NCBI GenBank assembly: GCA_013398015.1 | Contig: VZRR01012434.1 | Location: 276 to 64,275, forward strand | DNA: 64,000 bases | Source: Oreocharis arfaki | Taxonomy: Eukaryota; Chordata; Aves; Passeriformes; Paramythiidae | Direction of reading: 5' to 3' | In this document: positions 1 through 13,900 of the stretch, piece by piece | Layout of the letters: each line of letters starts with the position of its first letter | Numbering within the stretch: the first letter of the stretch is position 1 | Translations under genes and position numbers: made by a program | The notes under the pieces: model-generated | What the model saw: the letters and a program-made list of their open reading frames with translations, nothing else | What the model was told of the DNA's origin: nothing | Databases searched by the model: none

Positions 1-280
1 TTTAGTGTAAAAGAAACCGGGGAGGATGGGGCGGAGGGGGAGCGGCATCGGGTTTTGCCGGGAACCGCGAATCCATCAGGGAGAGCGGCGGGATGCGAGT
101 ACGATTTACAGGTTTTGAGCTGGGAGCCGCGCCGCGTTACCGCGGGGTTCGGGCTCCCGTCCCCCCGCGCGTGTCCCCAACTTCGCTGTCCAGGGCGCGG
201 GGAAGGGGTGGTCAGCGTGGGAAAGAGAACAACTCCCGCTCCATGAGCGCGGGGGGAGAGCGGAGAGTTCATGGGGAGAG
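1..280. promoter_or_regulatory. CpG-rich patch upstream of NTNG2
   Basis: The first 280 bases are GC-rich with densely spaced CpG dinucleotides. The sequence then turns abruptly AT-rich and CpG-poor until about 3000. This looks like the edge of a CpG island and could be part of the NTNG2 promoter or its non-coding first exon, because the first coding exon lies 2.8 kb downstream on the plus strand. I could not identify a transcription start, a TATA box or a convincing splice donor, so the promoter role is inference. Confidence 0.4.
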
Positions 281-3000
281 CAACACTTTGGAGAGAAAAT
301 TAAAAACTCCTTCATTGAGTTTACTTTCTGCTCTTAATCCGAGAGCAGCTCAGTTGTTGCTCAGCTTTGTCCCTTTATTTCAATAGGGTGTTAATCCAAT
401 AATAAGAAAAAAAACCGGAGCCAGCTAAGTCAAGACACAATCTAATTTTGTGTTTTTAATACTCCGGCTATCAGTCCCCAGTGAGTGCTGAGTACTCTTC
501 AAAGAGAACAAAGAGCATCGATTCTATTTGTTCCCATGAACTGCAGTTTCTTAATAATATCAGGTGAAGATTTATTGTCTAAGAATCAAACCAAATCAAG
601 CAGGGTGAAACCTTTAATTCGGGGAGCCTCTCTGCCCCGTTTGCAGTATGTTGTCTCATTCCAGAGCAACGCTCCAACTATTTCTGCAAAGGGACTGGAC
701 TGGCTAAGTAAGTGTTGAGCCACAGACTTCGCTCCAAACCCACTTGCCTGGCTGAGGGACAGACAGTAAATGCATTTTTTCCAGCAAATGTTCATTTCCC
801 TGGGAATCTGTGACATTTAGCCAGCATAACAAGACACTAATAGATATTATAGATCCTTTCTACCTGGGTTTCTCCCTGACAGCCATTCAAGTGCAAGATA
901 TAATTGTTGAGGCTATGAAAATAGATCCATAAACTTAACAGCACTGGAGTCCTCATTAAAACTACCCTGCTTGTTTTCTACACAATAGCAGAGTCTCTCA
1001 CTCTCCGCCGTTATCAGGCACTTGGCAGTGACCAGTTTGATGTAATAATTAGGAACTGACTTGTTATAACTGAAAAGACAGCTCTGATGTAAGTAGGACT
1101 TACAAACACTGTGTCACACTGGCTTATTATTTTTACTACATTTACTCATAATATAAAAATAGCAGCTAGTCTATTCTTTTTCTGGGAGTTTATTCAGGTC
1201 CAACGCAGCTATAGCAGGCTCTTCGTTGAGAGCTGGCAATGAAGCATGAGAGACAGCTCCTCTTTTCTGAACTCATTCATCTCAATCAGCAATCTTTCAA
1301 GCAAAAAGGGGGGAAAGGGAGATGGTAGCAGAGCGGTGTGAAGCCCCCGAACACGGATCAATGCATCTGTTAACCTGGAGTTTCTGAGCTTTAGTAACTG
1401 AGCTTCATGAGAAAGCAAATGCTGAGCATGCTGTTGAAGCAGGCGTGCCTCAATTGTGGAAGAAAAGTTGGGGAAACAAATAGAAAGGGAATTATCCCAA
1501 GGTAAATTTCTGTTCTGGATGTGTGCCTCCCACCTTCTTGGATGAGCTCTCCCTCCTGAATCCAATGCTGAGAGAGAGTTTGACTTTTTCCCCCCTCCCC
1601 GCTTTGGTTCTTTGTCATTTTGTTTTGTAATTACTTACAATTTTTATAGCTCTACTGGAAAGACAACAAAATTGCAGAAATGTTGTTCTAACCTGAAATG
1701 AATACTGGGAAGGTCATTGCTCTTTGTATTAGGTGAACCTAAATGTTATTAGGACTTTGAATTGTTTTTTATTAAATGTTATTGTTCAGATAAATCATAT
1801 GTGGGGATGCTGGACAATGTATCTGTCTCCCCAGCTGTCTTATTTATTTGCTTACCTTTGTAGGACTATCAAATTGTCTGTCTGTCCCTACTCTGTGTCT
1901 GCATATTCCCCATCTTCTAATGACCCATAGCTGCTTCTTGATATTATTTGAAGACCCATTAGAGCTCCTGTTGTCCAGCTGCTGTTGCAAAGCAGATACC
2001 TTAAATTGGGCAGAGCTCCTTCCCTCCTCCCAGACAGCAGAAAAGCCATAAGCATCTTACTATGGATCGCTTTTTATTAAAGTTGTATATCTCCCTGTTA
2101 CAAAAACCTGTCTGGTGGCTTGGAAAGCCCAGCTGAGGGCTCTGCCTCCTGAGGGACCCCTGTTCTTACAAGTCTTCTTGCTCCAACTGTCCCCCCTTGC
2201 TCCCACCTAATTTGTCTTCCAATTTCTTGCAGGTCCCTCCTGCTGATGAGCTCTGCCTTTGCCCTGACCATGAAAGAGAGAGACCTCAGGTAGCCCTAGG
2301 GCTTGCAGCTGAAGGCTTTGGGAACTTGGTGCTCTGTTGCCAAAAAGCAGAGCTGGACAGGAATCCTCGCCACCACCACAGGACGCAGCGGGAGAAGCCA
2401 AGGGCAGCTCTGCCCCAGCACCTGCTGGGACCACCGTGCATCTGGGCACCCGACCTGCCCACTCTGACACGACTGTCCCCTGGGAAAAAGGAATTTGAGC
2501 TCCAAGCAGCCTCTCTCATCAGAGTTGTACTGATGACCAGATGCTCTATTTATCTCTTGTGTTAATGTTCAAACACCCCAATAATTAAGGCAGACACAGT
2601 TTAAGGCACTTCCCACAGCGACGCATTTGGAGCAGACCAGAAGGCTGAGGAAAACCTGATCCAGCACCATCTCACAGCCTCTCCAATTTACTCCTATCAA
2701 ATTTCATCAGCAACTCAGAACTTGATCTTTGTATTGATTGACTGGAGTCACCTCTAGATATTTTCATGCTGATTTGGAAGACCTTTCGTACAATAAAAGG
2801 GGGAAAAATGAGGTTAAGGAAGACTTTTGACCACTGATCAGCAACTCTGGCCAAAACTTTCCCAATCAAGTGAATTGCAAAGTTGGCTTCTGTGCCGAGA
2901 GGAACTTTCCACATCCAGATACAGCGTGCAGAGTGGGATCATCCCTGTTACTGTCTGGATCTCCTTTGACTGGAGCATTTTTAGATGAGGAGTTTCCATG
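281..3000. other. Non-coding, likely NTNG2 upstream or 5' intronic sequence
   Basis: AT-rich sequence with only short scattered reading frames and no codon-like conservation that I recognise. No RNA gene or complete mobile element is visible. If NTNG2 has a non-coding first exon, as the mammalian gene does from memory, this stretch is its first intron. Confidence 0.5.
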
Positions 3001-3095
3001 CTGATCCCGAGAGCCACCCCTAGCCCAGTAGCCGCCTTCCTCGGGACTCTCGGCACTGCCCTCGCCCAGGGATCCCGCGCTTGGCCGCAGCTGCC

Positions 3096-3308
3096 ATGCT
3101 CTACCTGGCTGCTCTCCTCGTGCACTGTGTCCCCCTGGCCATGGGACAGTATGACATTTGCAAGTCCTGGGTGACCACGGACGATGGCCCCTCATGGGAG
3201 TTCTATGCTTGTCAGCCCAAGGCCATGCGGATGAAGGATTACGTGACCGTGCGGGTGGACCCGGCAGGAATCACTTGTGGGGACCCTCCGGAGAGGTTCT
3301 GCACCCAT
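3096..3308 (+). CDS. NTNG2: NTNG2 first coding exon: signal peptide and start of laminin N-terminal domain
   Basis: Encodes 71 residues. The hydrophobic leader MLYLAALLVHCVPLAMG is followed by the mature start QYDICKSWV, which aligns with the DYDICKSW start I recall for the human protein. The rest is the first part of the laminin N-terminal domain, including the motif CGDPPERFC. The exon ends after a complete codon (phase 0) at a consensus donor, GTAAGT. The 5' end of the exon is not determined, because the acceptor in the GC-rich leader upstream of the ATG is ambiguous. Confidence 0.97.
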
Positions 3309-6300
3309 GTAAGTGTTTCCCTCCTTATTTGCTGGCTTAGATCAGACTCTGCTGGTGGCTGGAGGCAGTGTCCAGCCCCGGTGCCACTGTCAGGACATTC
3401 TGGGTCAGGGTGGCCACGGTGGCCGCTGCCTGGAGCTGTCGGTCTGCAAAGAGGGGAGAAAGCTCCCTGCCCATCCCGGTGCTGTGCCAGTCCTGCGGCA
3501 GGGATGGTGCTGGCATGCTGAGGGGAGGGCGAGGAGGAGCCAGGGAGGGCTGAGCAAGTCCCGGGTAAGGTCTGGATTTTTGGAAAAGCCCTGCCCCTGC
3601 ACGCACACAACGTGAGCTGCTCCTCTGCTTGCCAAAGCGTGTGGGGTGTGCTCACCAGTCCCATCCCCAAGGGCGGCTCCAGCACTGGGATTTTATAGGA
3701 TATGGGTACCTGGTCTCAGTTCAAGGCAGAGTGAAGGGCAGGGCTGTGGGGCAGTTTGGCCCCTGCACACCCACAGCTCTGGCACTTGGTGTGACAGCCA
3801 CAAATTTCACTAAAGCCCCTGAAAATGTGGTTCTCCCTCTCTTCTAGCCTCCACATGAAAGGGCTCTGTGGACAGACATTTGCCCTTGTAGTTAAAATCT
3901 TTAACTTATTTTCTCTTAAATATTAATCATTGCATTTCATTCCGTGCACCACAAAGCTCAGCAGGAACATTTGATTTATAATTCACAAGGCTTTACATTG
4001 TTAAAGAGTTCAGGGGTCAAAGCAAAGAGCAAAACGGTAATGCCCCCTCCCAGAGGTCCCCCAGGAGTGGTCCAAGCACACATTTAAGGGACAGACACCA
4101 AGCCAGCCCATGCTGGCAGGGTTTCCACTGGGCTGAGCACTGGACAAGGAGTGTCTTCTGAAAGAGTATATTATTCTTTTATTATAATGAGAAGGGGAGT
4201 TCTCTCTCTAAATCAGTGCAGGGAGTCCCATTTTCTATCGCCAATGCTACCCCAAGCCTCAGTTTGCCACCAAGGAAGTACCCTGGGCCCTGCCAGCTCA
4301 GGGCACCTCTTGCAAATCCAAGAGAAAAATGTTTCTTTGACACCAAGGGCTGCCAAACATTTATGACCATGAGAACGTGCTGCCAGTAGTTGCCCAGTTT
4401 CCTCCAGCCTAAGGGCTCTCATTAGTACCAGGGAAGACATTTCCACTAATTCCAGATAAGGAGCAGCTTTTCCTTTTAAAAGATCGTTTGAAAAGAAAGA
4501 TTAGGTCCAAGGTTGCAAATAAAACCATTAACTATTGGTGGGTCAGTCTGTGTTTCCATTTATCTGACTGACTGCAGAAGGATTAAAAGGAGAACACCAG
4601 ATTGCTCCCCACTACACCCACTGCAGCTCCGTGCAAACCCTCTCTGGTCAAGGATGCTCCAGACTTCAGCTCCATTGACCTGCAAGGAAGCAAAAGACAC
4701 AAACTGCAATCAGCTCTCTGCATCTCTTGATTCAGTCAATACTGAGCTGGAATCTTTCTATTCTGGGCACCAGCAGTATTTCCTTGTAGCGTACGCCTGC
4801 CATGTGCTGTAACACTTGCAAACACCGTGTACAGCCGTGAATGAGAGCTACACAAATGCAAAACATGGATTTGCCTTCCTGTCCCTGCCTCACCCCAGCC
4901 TGGCCCGGCTCTCGCCTCCCAAAACAGAAACCAGCACTCATGGCAATGTCCCTGAGCAATTCCCTGGTGAAGAATCAAGCTAAGAACAGGAATATTATGT
5001 TGCGAGGTATTTTTTTTATTTTTTGGGATAGGTTTGTGAAATGCCACTGTATTCATGGCCCTTTCCCCCCATCTTACACCAGTGCTGTGCTCTCCAGAGG
5101 ACTAAAGAGTTATAAAAACAGAGCAGCCCTGCTGAGGTGAGCAAGGAGCCCACCCAGCACTCAGTGCCCAGAGCAGGAAGTGGCTGCAGGAGAGAGCCAG
5201 GCTCCAATCCAGCCTTAGGACGGGAGTGGTGTGGGCTGGGAGGCCATCAAGGTACATTTTCACGGCCTCTGTCACCGAGAATGACATGTGGCCACTTACT
5301 GCTGAGCATCCCCTTATGGTCAGTGGAAAGTGGAATCAGCAAGAAATGGCCCTTCCATCGCCGGTGCTGGGTGGTGACTTGACACCTATTGACGTGCAGG
5401 GGGAGGGAGCGGTGCCCGCAGAGGATGTGAGCGGAGTTCTGCTCCCCCTGCACTAAGGAAGTGCTGGACAAAAATCGATGTCTCTGCCCACGGATCGTTA
5501 CAACCTCCGAGCCCCGGCCCTCGCTGCGAGAGGGGAGGGCGAGCAGCTCCTCGCTGCCAACCTGCTCAGGTGCCTTTTGGTGTCCTGTTATCCTTCCTCT
5601 TCAGGTTTTAATTATTTCCTTGTAACAGGTGGGTTCTCATAGGAGCCTGGCTTTCCAGCAGAGAAGTTCTTACGGTGACTGTATTGCTTTCTTAGGTGTC
5701 TTTCAAAACAGCAGGGGACTGTCCGTGCAGTTAAGCTCGCGTTACTCAGAATTAAGCGCAGCCCAGCGGGGCTCCTGCCCTGCTCAGACAGCGGCAGTCA
5801 GAACTAAAGACACACAAACACCCCTCCATGCTCAAGGCAGCCAGACAGGAATGAGCTGTGCCATATCCCTGTGCAGGGCAGCGCTGTGGGCAGGCGAGGA
5901 GCGGAGTCCTGGTGACAGCCAGGACCTTGTCAGACATCGAGTGTGTCCTGCGAGGCTGCACAGCCCACGGGACCATGCACTGCCCTGCCACAGCTCCATC
6001 ACTGCCTGCAAGACTCCTGCACGAGGAGGCTTCAAGAGATGGAAGGAATTATTTGGAGGACTGTCCTTTGTGTTTTATAGCAATTCTGGTCACATCTGGC
6101 TGCTTCCTTCTCATTGGGAAGCGTTTTGCTGCTTATTAAAGTCAAGGGTTTTGCTTTTTCCAGTTTCTGAACCTGTTCCTATTCATGTCAATGCCTTCGT
6201 GGCAGGGTCACCTGAAAAATGAATTGTACTTTGCCTCCTGGCAGGGCAGGGGGAGTGGTGGGAGCAGGAAGACAGATGGATAAGTAAATAAAAGCCTGAA

Positions 6301-9300
6301 TGAAACTGAAAGTGTGACTGAAGACTAATAGGGAACAGATCTTTTGACCAAGGATGTCGAGGGAGGGGTGAGACTTCAAAGATCACATGCAGGGCATGGC
6401 ACAGAGCAGACGAATGTGGATTTCAAAGGAGAGGGGGTTTGCAGGGCAGGCACAGCTGGGAAATGGCCAAGCTGCACATCCACATGGGGCAGAGGGGAGA
6501 TGTGGTGTTCCTTCACCTTCCCACCCTCCTGGGCAGGAGGAGGAGGGTGGCACAGCTGGCAGGCTGCTCCCAGGTGCTGACATGCTCTGAGGTGCTGAAA
6601 CACTTCTTTGATACCGAGCAGGGACCTTTGGGAGTTTCACTTTCAAGCGTCAGCATTTTGCACACGGGATAAAAATTCCTCTGGTTTTGAGGGAATTCAC
6701 ACACGGGGCGTGCAGTGGGAGCAAGCAAACACCGAAGGCCAGTCCCAGCTCCAAACGGGTTTGCAGCTCAAGGGGTTTCCAAATCATTCGAGCAGAAACA
6801 AGGAGAGGTGTCCATAGCAGGTGGTCATTATGGGATGGTTCTGCTGCTCCTTGACATCCCAGTGAGAGCACAGGGAACCCACCTTGCTGCAGGAATGGGA
6901 GCCTTTCCCCCCCGCCCAGAGGTGTCGAGACAGTATTTCTTGTTCTGACAACACTCTTTGATGCAGGGCCGAGCTCTCAGCCCATATTGATGGGTCAGGG
7001 GTATTTTTATTTGGCGTCAGCATTGTTTCATCAGCTAATAGAGCTTGTTGACTTTGGCACGAGTACATGAAAGGAAAAGGCTTTATTTATTCATTACACA
7101 TGCAGCCAAATTGGATGTTTAGTTTAATTCTTAGCTAAACTTTTCTGAATGACATGTGGTTATAAGGCTTGTACTAAAGGACTATTTCTCCTGTAGACTG
7201 GGTGCTAAAATTGGAAAAAGCAGACAAACCTTTGGGCTAAGAAACTCTTTTCCCTGCATTCTTAGCCCATCTCATACAACTCTACCCAGCCACATCTTCA
7301 TACACCTGTTTAGGTGCAAACAAGGGATTATGGGTTTAGGGATGATTAAAAGCCAAAGTTTTTAAGGTAGGAAGGGGAAAAGAGTTGCTTCAGCAATGCT
7401 CTCCCAAAAGATGCAGCATGATCTGGTGGTTAAAGAATGGATTCATCCCTTGTGGTACCTTGAGCAGAGACCCACAGCCCTTTCCCAGCCCACCACAGTT
7501 CTATCTTGTTTCAGTTATAACTAGGGGGCAAAGCACGAGGTATTCTCAGCCTTTTGGCTGCCCTAGGGTTCAAGGACATCCTTTGGGCTAAGCAGAGCCT
7601 GTATACAAGTCCAATGGAAAATCCTTTCCAAGAAAAGCGGATATTCTCCCTCCTCCTTGAATAAATCAGCACCCACTGCTGGTTGCAAACCCATCCTTGG
7701 CTGTAGCAGAGGGAGCTGGAACTTCCCTTTGCCCTTCAATGTAGAACCCATGTGGCCCTGGGGACGATCACTTTGCCTTTATGCCAAAATCCAGCAGGAC
7801 AAGGAAGTCACTCTCTGCTGTCAGATCACCTGTGACACCCCGGGCAGGGTTGTAGGGACAGAAAGAGGCGACTTCCTTGTCACAGCCGCAAAGTACCAAC
7901 AGCCCCTGTTCCCCCTTGAAGCCTCCAGTACGTTAAATTAACACCTGGGAAATGCTCCCCTTTCCTTTGAGGAAAGCCTGGAAAAGACAACTTGCTGCCA
8001 TTTCCACCCAGAGGAAGGTTTCCCAATCCACCCCTCACACCCGTTGTGACACTGCTTTTGAGTGTGGGAGAAAGAGCTGGAGCCTTTTGGTTCTGTTCCC
8101 ACCCTTAATCACTCCTCAGCATCACGGCTGCTGCAGAGGACACTGTTTGAAGTCGGGATCAGTGGCTCCTTGCCCTTGGGGCCAGACCCTTGGGTTGTAC
8201 GTTATTAGCTGCTCAGCAAATTACACACTGCTCTTCTCCTGCCACCGAGGCTACTCCGGAGTGTGGCAGCATCTTGGTGTTTTAAAAGGAAAGGCTTCAC
8301 GGAAAAATGAAAGAATACAATTCAGCTTTAAATTAGAGAGTGCTGAGCAAACGGGATTTTCCCTCAACACCCTGTAACAATTTCCTTAAATGCCCAGTTC
8401 GGGATTCATCTTGTCGTAAAGTGGGATGCTACTCCCCTAACAAGGATCATTTCCACTTGCTGATGGAAAAGGCACAGTGATAAAAATGAAGCTGTCAAGC
8501 AGATTTAATTGGTACAGTGAGCACAAAGTTTTCTCCCACCTTGAAGGTGTTCAGAAGAGTAAACTACTTTTAAGAAAAGCTTTGCTCTTCAAAGGGAACA
8601 GTGTCCAGGTGGGAAAAGCAGAAGGGAACGGACACTGAAGACTTGCTAGGGAGTGTGGTCAGAGCTGGGAAAGCAGATCTTACAGCAACCCTTACACTCA
8701 TATACCAGCTCCACATACCACAGTTTTCCACAGCCAACTTTTGAAGCCAGAATCGTTCAGGGAAATCCTTCCTATTTATTTATTTTAAAATCCCATTGTA
8801 TTCTATAGTATAGATATGATTTTCCACTAAACTTCAAAAGGAGTTCTCCCTACAGAAAACCCTGCCTGAGTGGGAAGGAGCGCTCTCCTACCACACTCTG
8901 GTTTCCCTGAGTGGAAGTTCACTTCTAATGTTCATTTCATATCCCAAACCACCTTTATACCATCAGCTTTTTGAGACGTGGAGCTTCAGCTGACCCAGTT
9001 ACTCAGGCAGTTCAACACAGAATGCAAGTTTCCGAGCTGGAAAACTCTAAAGAGGCTTTTTCCTCCCCAAACCGCACAGCACTGCTGGGTGACCATCCTG
9101 GAGATGCCTTTGGAGAGAAGTGAATGCCTGCAAAGCCCTGGCCAACGGCAATTTGGACTTCCAGCCTTTACCCTAAGTACATGAGCCATCCCCTGCAGCC
9201 ACAGACACGTCCCATGAGGTTCCCACTCGTCCCTCCTCTTCCAGGCAGGGCCACCAGCACGCCCAGAGGGGACACACTGCAGCAGTGACCCCGCTGCTGC

Positions 9301-10895
9301 CCTGCTCCACTGCCCTGCCCCGCGCTTGCTCCAGCGCCTCTGCACATCTGCTCTGTGCTACCCACGGCCAGGCTTGGGGAAACCTCTGCCTTTTGGCTCC
9401 AGGATGGATTTCTGCGTTTGTCACCCATCCCCAGGCAGGCTCCAGCCGCAGGAGGGGCCTGGGCGGGGCTGCTGGCCCAGGAGCTCAGCGCTGCAAAGTC
9501 ACCAGGCTGGGTCTCATCCCTGCCGGCTCCCACCTCTCCTGCTGGCTCACATCCATGCAGGAGCCTCTCAGGCAGCAGCCCTCCCTCCCCGGAGCAGCTC
9601 CACGCACGGTGCCACCACTCCAGCCTCTGCCAAGATGCTGCACATCCAGCACAAGCAATGTGGGGTCTCTGCTCCCCCACTGCTGAGCTCCACGTGGATG
9701 CTGCCACCGCCGTGTCCAGTCCTGCCTCGACACCTCCATGTCCCAGAGGGAGAATTAGCACAGATTCAACCGGTTTCTACTCCGAGCCAAAGGGTTTGTA
9801 ACTCCCCATCTGCTGGCTGAGTCAGCTGCTTCAGCTCTGTAGTGCTGCCAGTTAGAAGGTTTGGGGAGCCCTGTCAAAGGGCAGGATCACTGTCCTGCCC
9901 TCAGGGACAGCTAGGGCTGTTTTGGGCTGGCACAACTCAATCTAAACCTCCAACAGGCACCTGCTGAATTGTTCCCCTGAAAGAGAGCATAAAGCAGCCA
10001 AATGCTTTGCACGCAGCAGCAAAGGCAGAGTGCTTGATGCAGCAGACAGACACAGGAGCCCTGATCAGAGGCTGGCGTGGGTGCAGGGGTACCCATCACC
10101 CAACTGTGCCCCCTCCACAAAGGCTCTGGGGAATATCTGCACCTCCATCTGAGGAGCACAGCAGAGCCTCCGCTCCCTCCCCTTTCCCACCCCCGGGCTC
10201 TGCGTCCTGCCCTCCCCCATTCAAACTATCAGGGCCTCTCTTACAGAATAAATTATTAATAGCGGCGTAGCGAGCCTCTCTGCAAAGGCTGCATGTATTG
10301 AGCTTACAAGGCGCACAAGCTTTTAGAGAGCAGGACACTTTTCCTACTTCCTAAGCATTTTCTTAGTCCTGAATCAATAATGCACTCGCAGCCCTGCACA
10401 CAGGTCGCTGCTGCTGTGCTCCTGCTGCTAGGGGCTGCGGACACGAATACATCCCTGTAGCAAGATGCAAGGGCTTAATAATCTGGCAGGGAAGGGATGG
10501 GGCGGAATCCAAGCAGCTTAATTTGTAAACAAGCTTCAGGGAAGTGCCCTGGGAAGAGCAAAGCTTGCAACTCCCCAGTACAGAAAGTCCGAGTTTGGAG
10601 ACAAGCTAAAAAGCAGTCAATGGGATTAAACTCCCACAATTTTGAACGCGTGCCCGCGGCTGCCAGCTGAGGGGTGTCTGGTTCATCAGCCTCTCATCCC
10701 AGGCTCTAGGTGACCCTGCAGCCCCCATCGCCAAAGGGGGAGGCTGAGGGGTGCAGCCCCGGCGGGGAGCTGGGGGTGGAGGTGAGCCCAGGGCGGCAGG
10801 AGGGATGGGGTTAGAGCGGCTCACCGGGGGATTAGCAGTTCACAAAGAAAGAGCTGCTCAAAAATGATTCCACGGGAGGCCGGGCTGCTGCGGGT

Positions 10896-10946
<51 letters not shown>

Positions 10947-13900
10947 CCCCAGCACAGATGAGATTATCTGCTTAGGAGTGGAATTTTCCGGGCGGCGTTA
11001 ACCCTTCTGCCGCCCCCAAATGAGCTGCACACACCTCTCTCGGGACAGGGTGCTGGGCAGGGGATACAGCAGCAGCAGCAGAGCAGCTGCCAGGACATCC
11101 TGAGGCTTTGGAAATGGAAGCACTGCCCCGAGGTCACTCTGCAAACAGCGTCCTTGGGGCCCTTCTTGGAGACGTCACCCATGGACTGGGCTGGTTTCAG
11201 GCTGGAGGTTAAAATTCCTTGTGTGACCAGATTTTCTGTTTCTGGCTTAGCCAGAGTGGGCGTGAGGGGATTTGTGTCGGTGCAGGAGCGGTGCCGGCTG
11301 CGGTGCGAGGGTGGACAGGTGCCTTGGGTCAGCCCTTGTGCCTGACAAGCTGCATCTCCCTCTGGACGCTCCCTCTGTGGAGAGGATGCTGCCTGCTTGG
11401 ATGTCGGCCTTTTGCCGAGGTTGTGTCATTTACAGTGCAAAGATGAGTTCGGACCCTTTTCATGAGGTGCTGCCAGACCACAGGGAGAGTTTCAGAGACA
11501 GCGTGGGCTGAGAGCAGAGACTTCCTTGAGCCTCACATCAAGGCTGGGTGAGGGAGCCACTACTTTGCCGGGCTGCAGGTGCCTGGGGGAGTTCAGCCCT
11601 CAGAAAGGTGGAGCCCTCAATGCCCAGTGAAGCCCAGACCGGCTCCTGAAACCCCTCCCTGCCTCAGTCTCCCCCCTTGGAGACAGGACATTGCACTGCC
11701 ACCGGCCCACCCTGTCTGGCACGGTCATGTCTCCCCAGGGCTGGTGGAGAGAAGGGCACAGTGCTGAGCCTGGATGAAATACGAACGAGATGCTTCTCGA
11801 ATTCAGAGCAGGCTGGAGGGGGAAGGGGAAGAGCAGCCACGAGGAGGGCTCGAATCTCTTCTCTGGCGGAGAGACGGGCCCAAGGGAGCTGAGAGCCTTG
11901 AACGAGCGGCGCTGCTCGGTGAGCGAGTATCTGCTTCAGGCCAAAGGGAAGAGGCGAAACAGCGAAATGTCTCGCCGAGAGCGTCCCGGTGTCTCGGCGG
12001 GGCCGCTTCTGCTGACTCACGCTCCCCACAGGCCGCACGCGGGCCCGGCCCGTCCGAAGGGCCCGGCCCGTGCGAAGGGCCCGGCGAGCGCTGACCTTGT
12101 GCTCGGACAGCCTCGGATCCGGCAGGAAGGGGAAGGAAGCGGAGGAGCAATCAATCCCCCAAACCACGGCCGGGGAGGAGATGGAGGGAGTGACATTCGG
12201 CTGAGCCAGAATTAGCAGCAGATCTGTGGAGGGACCCCATTTCCACCCTATTAATAATTCATTCCAGCTCTGCCTTTACCTGCTCATAAACAGCAAACAG
12301 CTTGTTAGCGAGGACGCTTTCCTCCCCTTTTGCTGTCTCTGCCTTAATAAGAGCCCCTTGCAGATGGCTGGGGGAGGGAGGTGGCAGGGGAAGGACACAC
12401 GAGTGAGCAAACCACCCCAGCAGCCCTCCCTGAGCGCCCAGCCCAGCCGGAGCTGCCCTTCCCCTGCAGAGGTGAAGCTGTGAAATAACCCCTCACCAAC
12501 AACCTTCCTACCCCACATGGACCACCCAAAAACGTCCCTCGGGAGGGGCACCGGGCAGAGGAGAGTGATGCCTGGAGGATGAGGAGATGAAGGGTTTGCT
12601 GGAGCATTCCCGAGTGGCTCTCGGGCTGCAGCTGCACAGGCAGCCCATGGGAAAACTGTATCTTCTACCTTATGAGACAGCTGCTGTCTTATCTAAAATA
12701 CAGAGAGCTTGACCAAAGAGGTATTTTTAAAAGAAAAAAAAAAAGTGGAAAACGTAGCATCTTGAAGAAAGTTACTAGGATTTTGTTTCCAAAAGGTACA
12801 GTTTTGCATTTGGAGCATCCCCAGAGTCTCCACAGTCTACTGCTGTGGTGCTGGCCCCATTAGGGACCTCTCCCTGCCCTCTGACAGGCATCCCAAAGCT
12901 ATTCTGAGATGTTTTCCAGCTGTGCAATAGGGAAAGCCCCATAGCCCACTTGGGGGACAGGGAACCAGTGCAAGAAGAGTGGATCAGCCAGGCAGATCCC
13001 AGTGCCCCTCCATGTCCCTCAGAGGGGGGCACAGACCTTCACCTGGGCCCGTGTGGGGCTCTTTGGCATAAGAGGGGCCTCGTATTTCTCCTGATCCCTC
13101 TCCAAGCTCCCAGCCCTCTCTGCAGTGAGTTGTGCCACTTGCCAGCTGTTGGAAATAATCGCTGTAAATTAATCACAGTTGTTTCACCCCTCTGATCCCT
13201 CCCAGCCCATGAATAGAGTGAAAATTAATTGTCAGAGAGTATTTCCAGCTCTCTTAAAAGTCCCACCCTGGCCACTGGCAGGTTAGGGTTTATGCCCTGA
13301 AGCACGAGATTTAATTACTCACAAATGTTATTTTTGATCATAAAATCACCTTGTCTTGTCATAAATCCAGATAGAGCAGTTGAACCCTCCAATCAGGAGC
13401 AGCAAGAGTGAAAACACCCTGAAATGTCATTAGGACGAGCCTGTGTTTTCTCCTGGGTAAATGCAATTCTGTTTGGGAAGCAGCATCATGTCCTGGAGCG
13501 ATTACTGGAAGAAAAGCCAAGGAAGCCTCCCAGAACACGCATCGCTCAGGGTGGCCCTTGTCAAAAGTCTGTGTTGCAGAAAATAGGTTGAACTCCGTGT
13601 CAGTGGGGCGGTTAAGGGTGGCTGGCACTGGAGCTGGGTCAGGCACCCTTCCCCTTCAGCGGGTGATTTCCCAGTGCTGACCGACACCGGAGCAAACCCA
13701 CAACCTGGCCAGGAGGGGAACGGAGATCCCTGTGAAGCCCTGGCAGAGTCGGGAAAAGCAGGGCAGGGGATGGAAGGGAAGCGAGGCCCCGCAGCTCAAT
13801 CAGGGCGTGAGCAGGAAAGCAAATGTGCCGGGAAGGTCATTTCAGCTCCATCCCACAGCCTGCGGAGCCAACGGATCCAGTGGGGTGTTGGACAGGGGCA

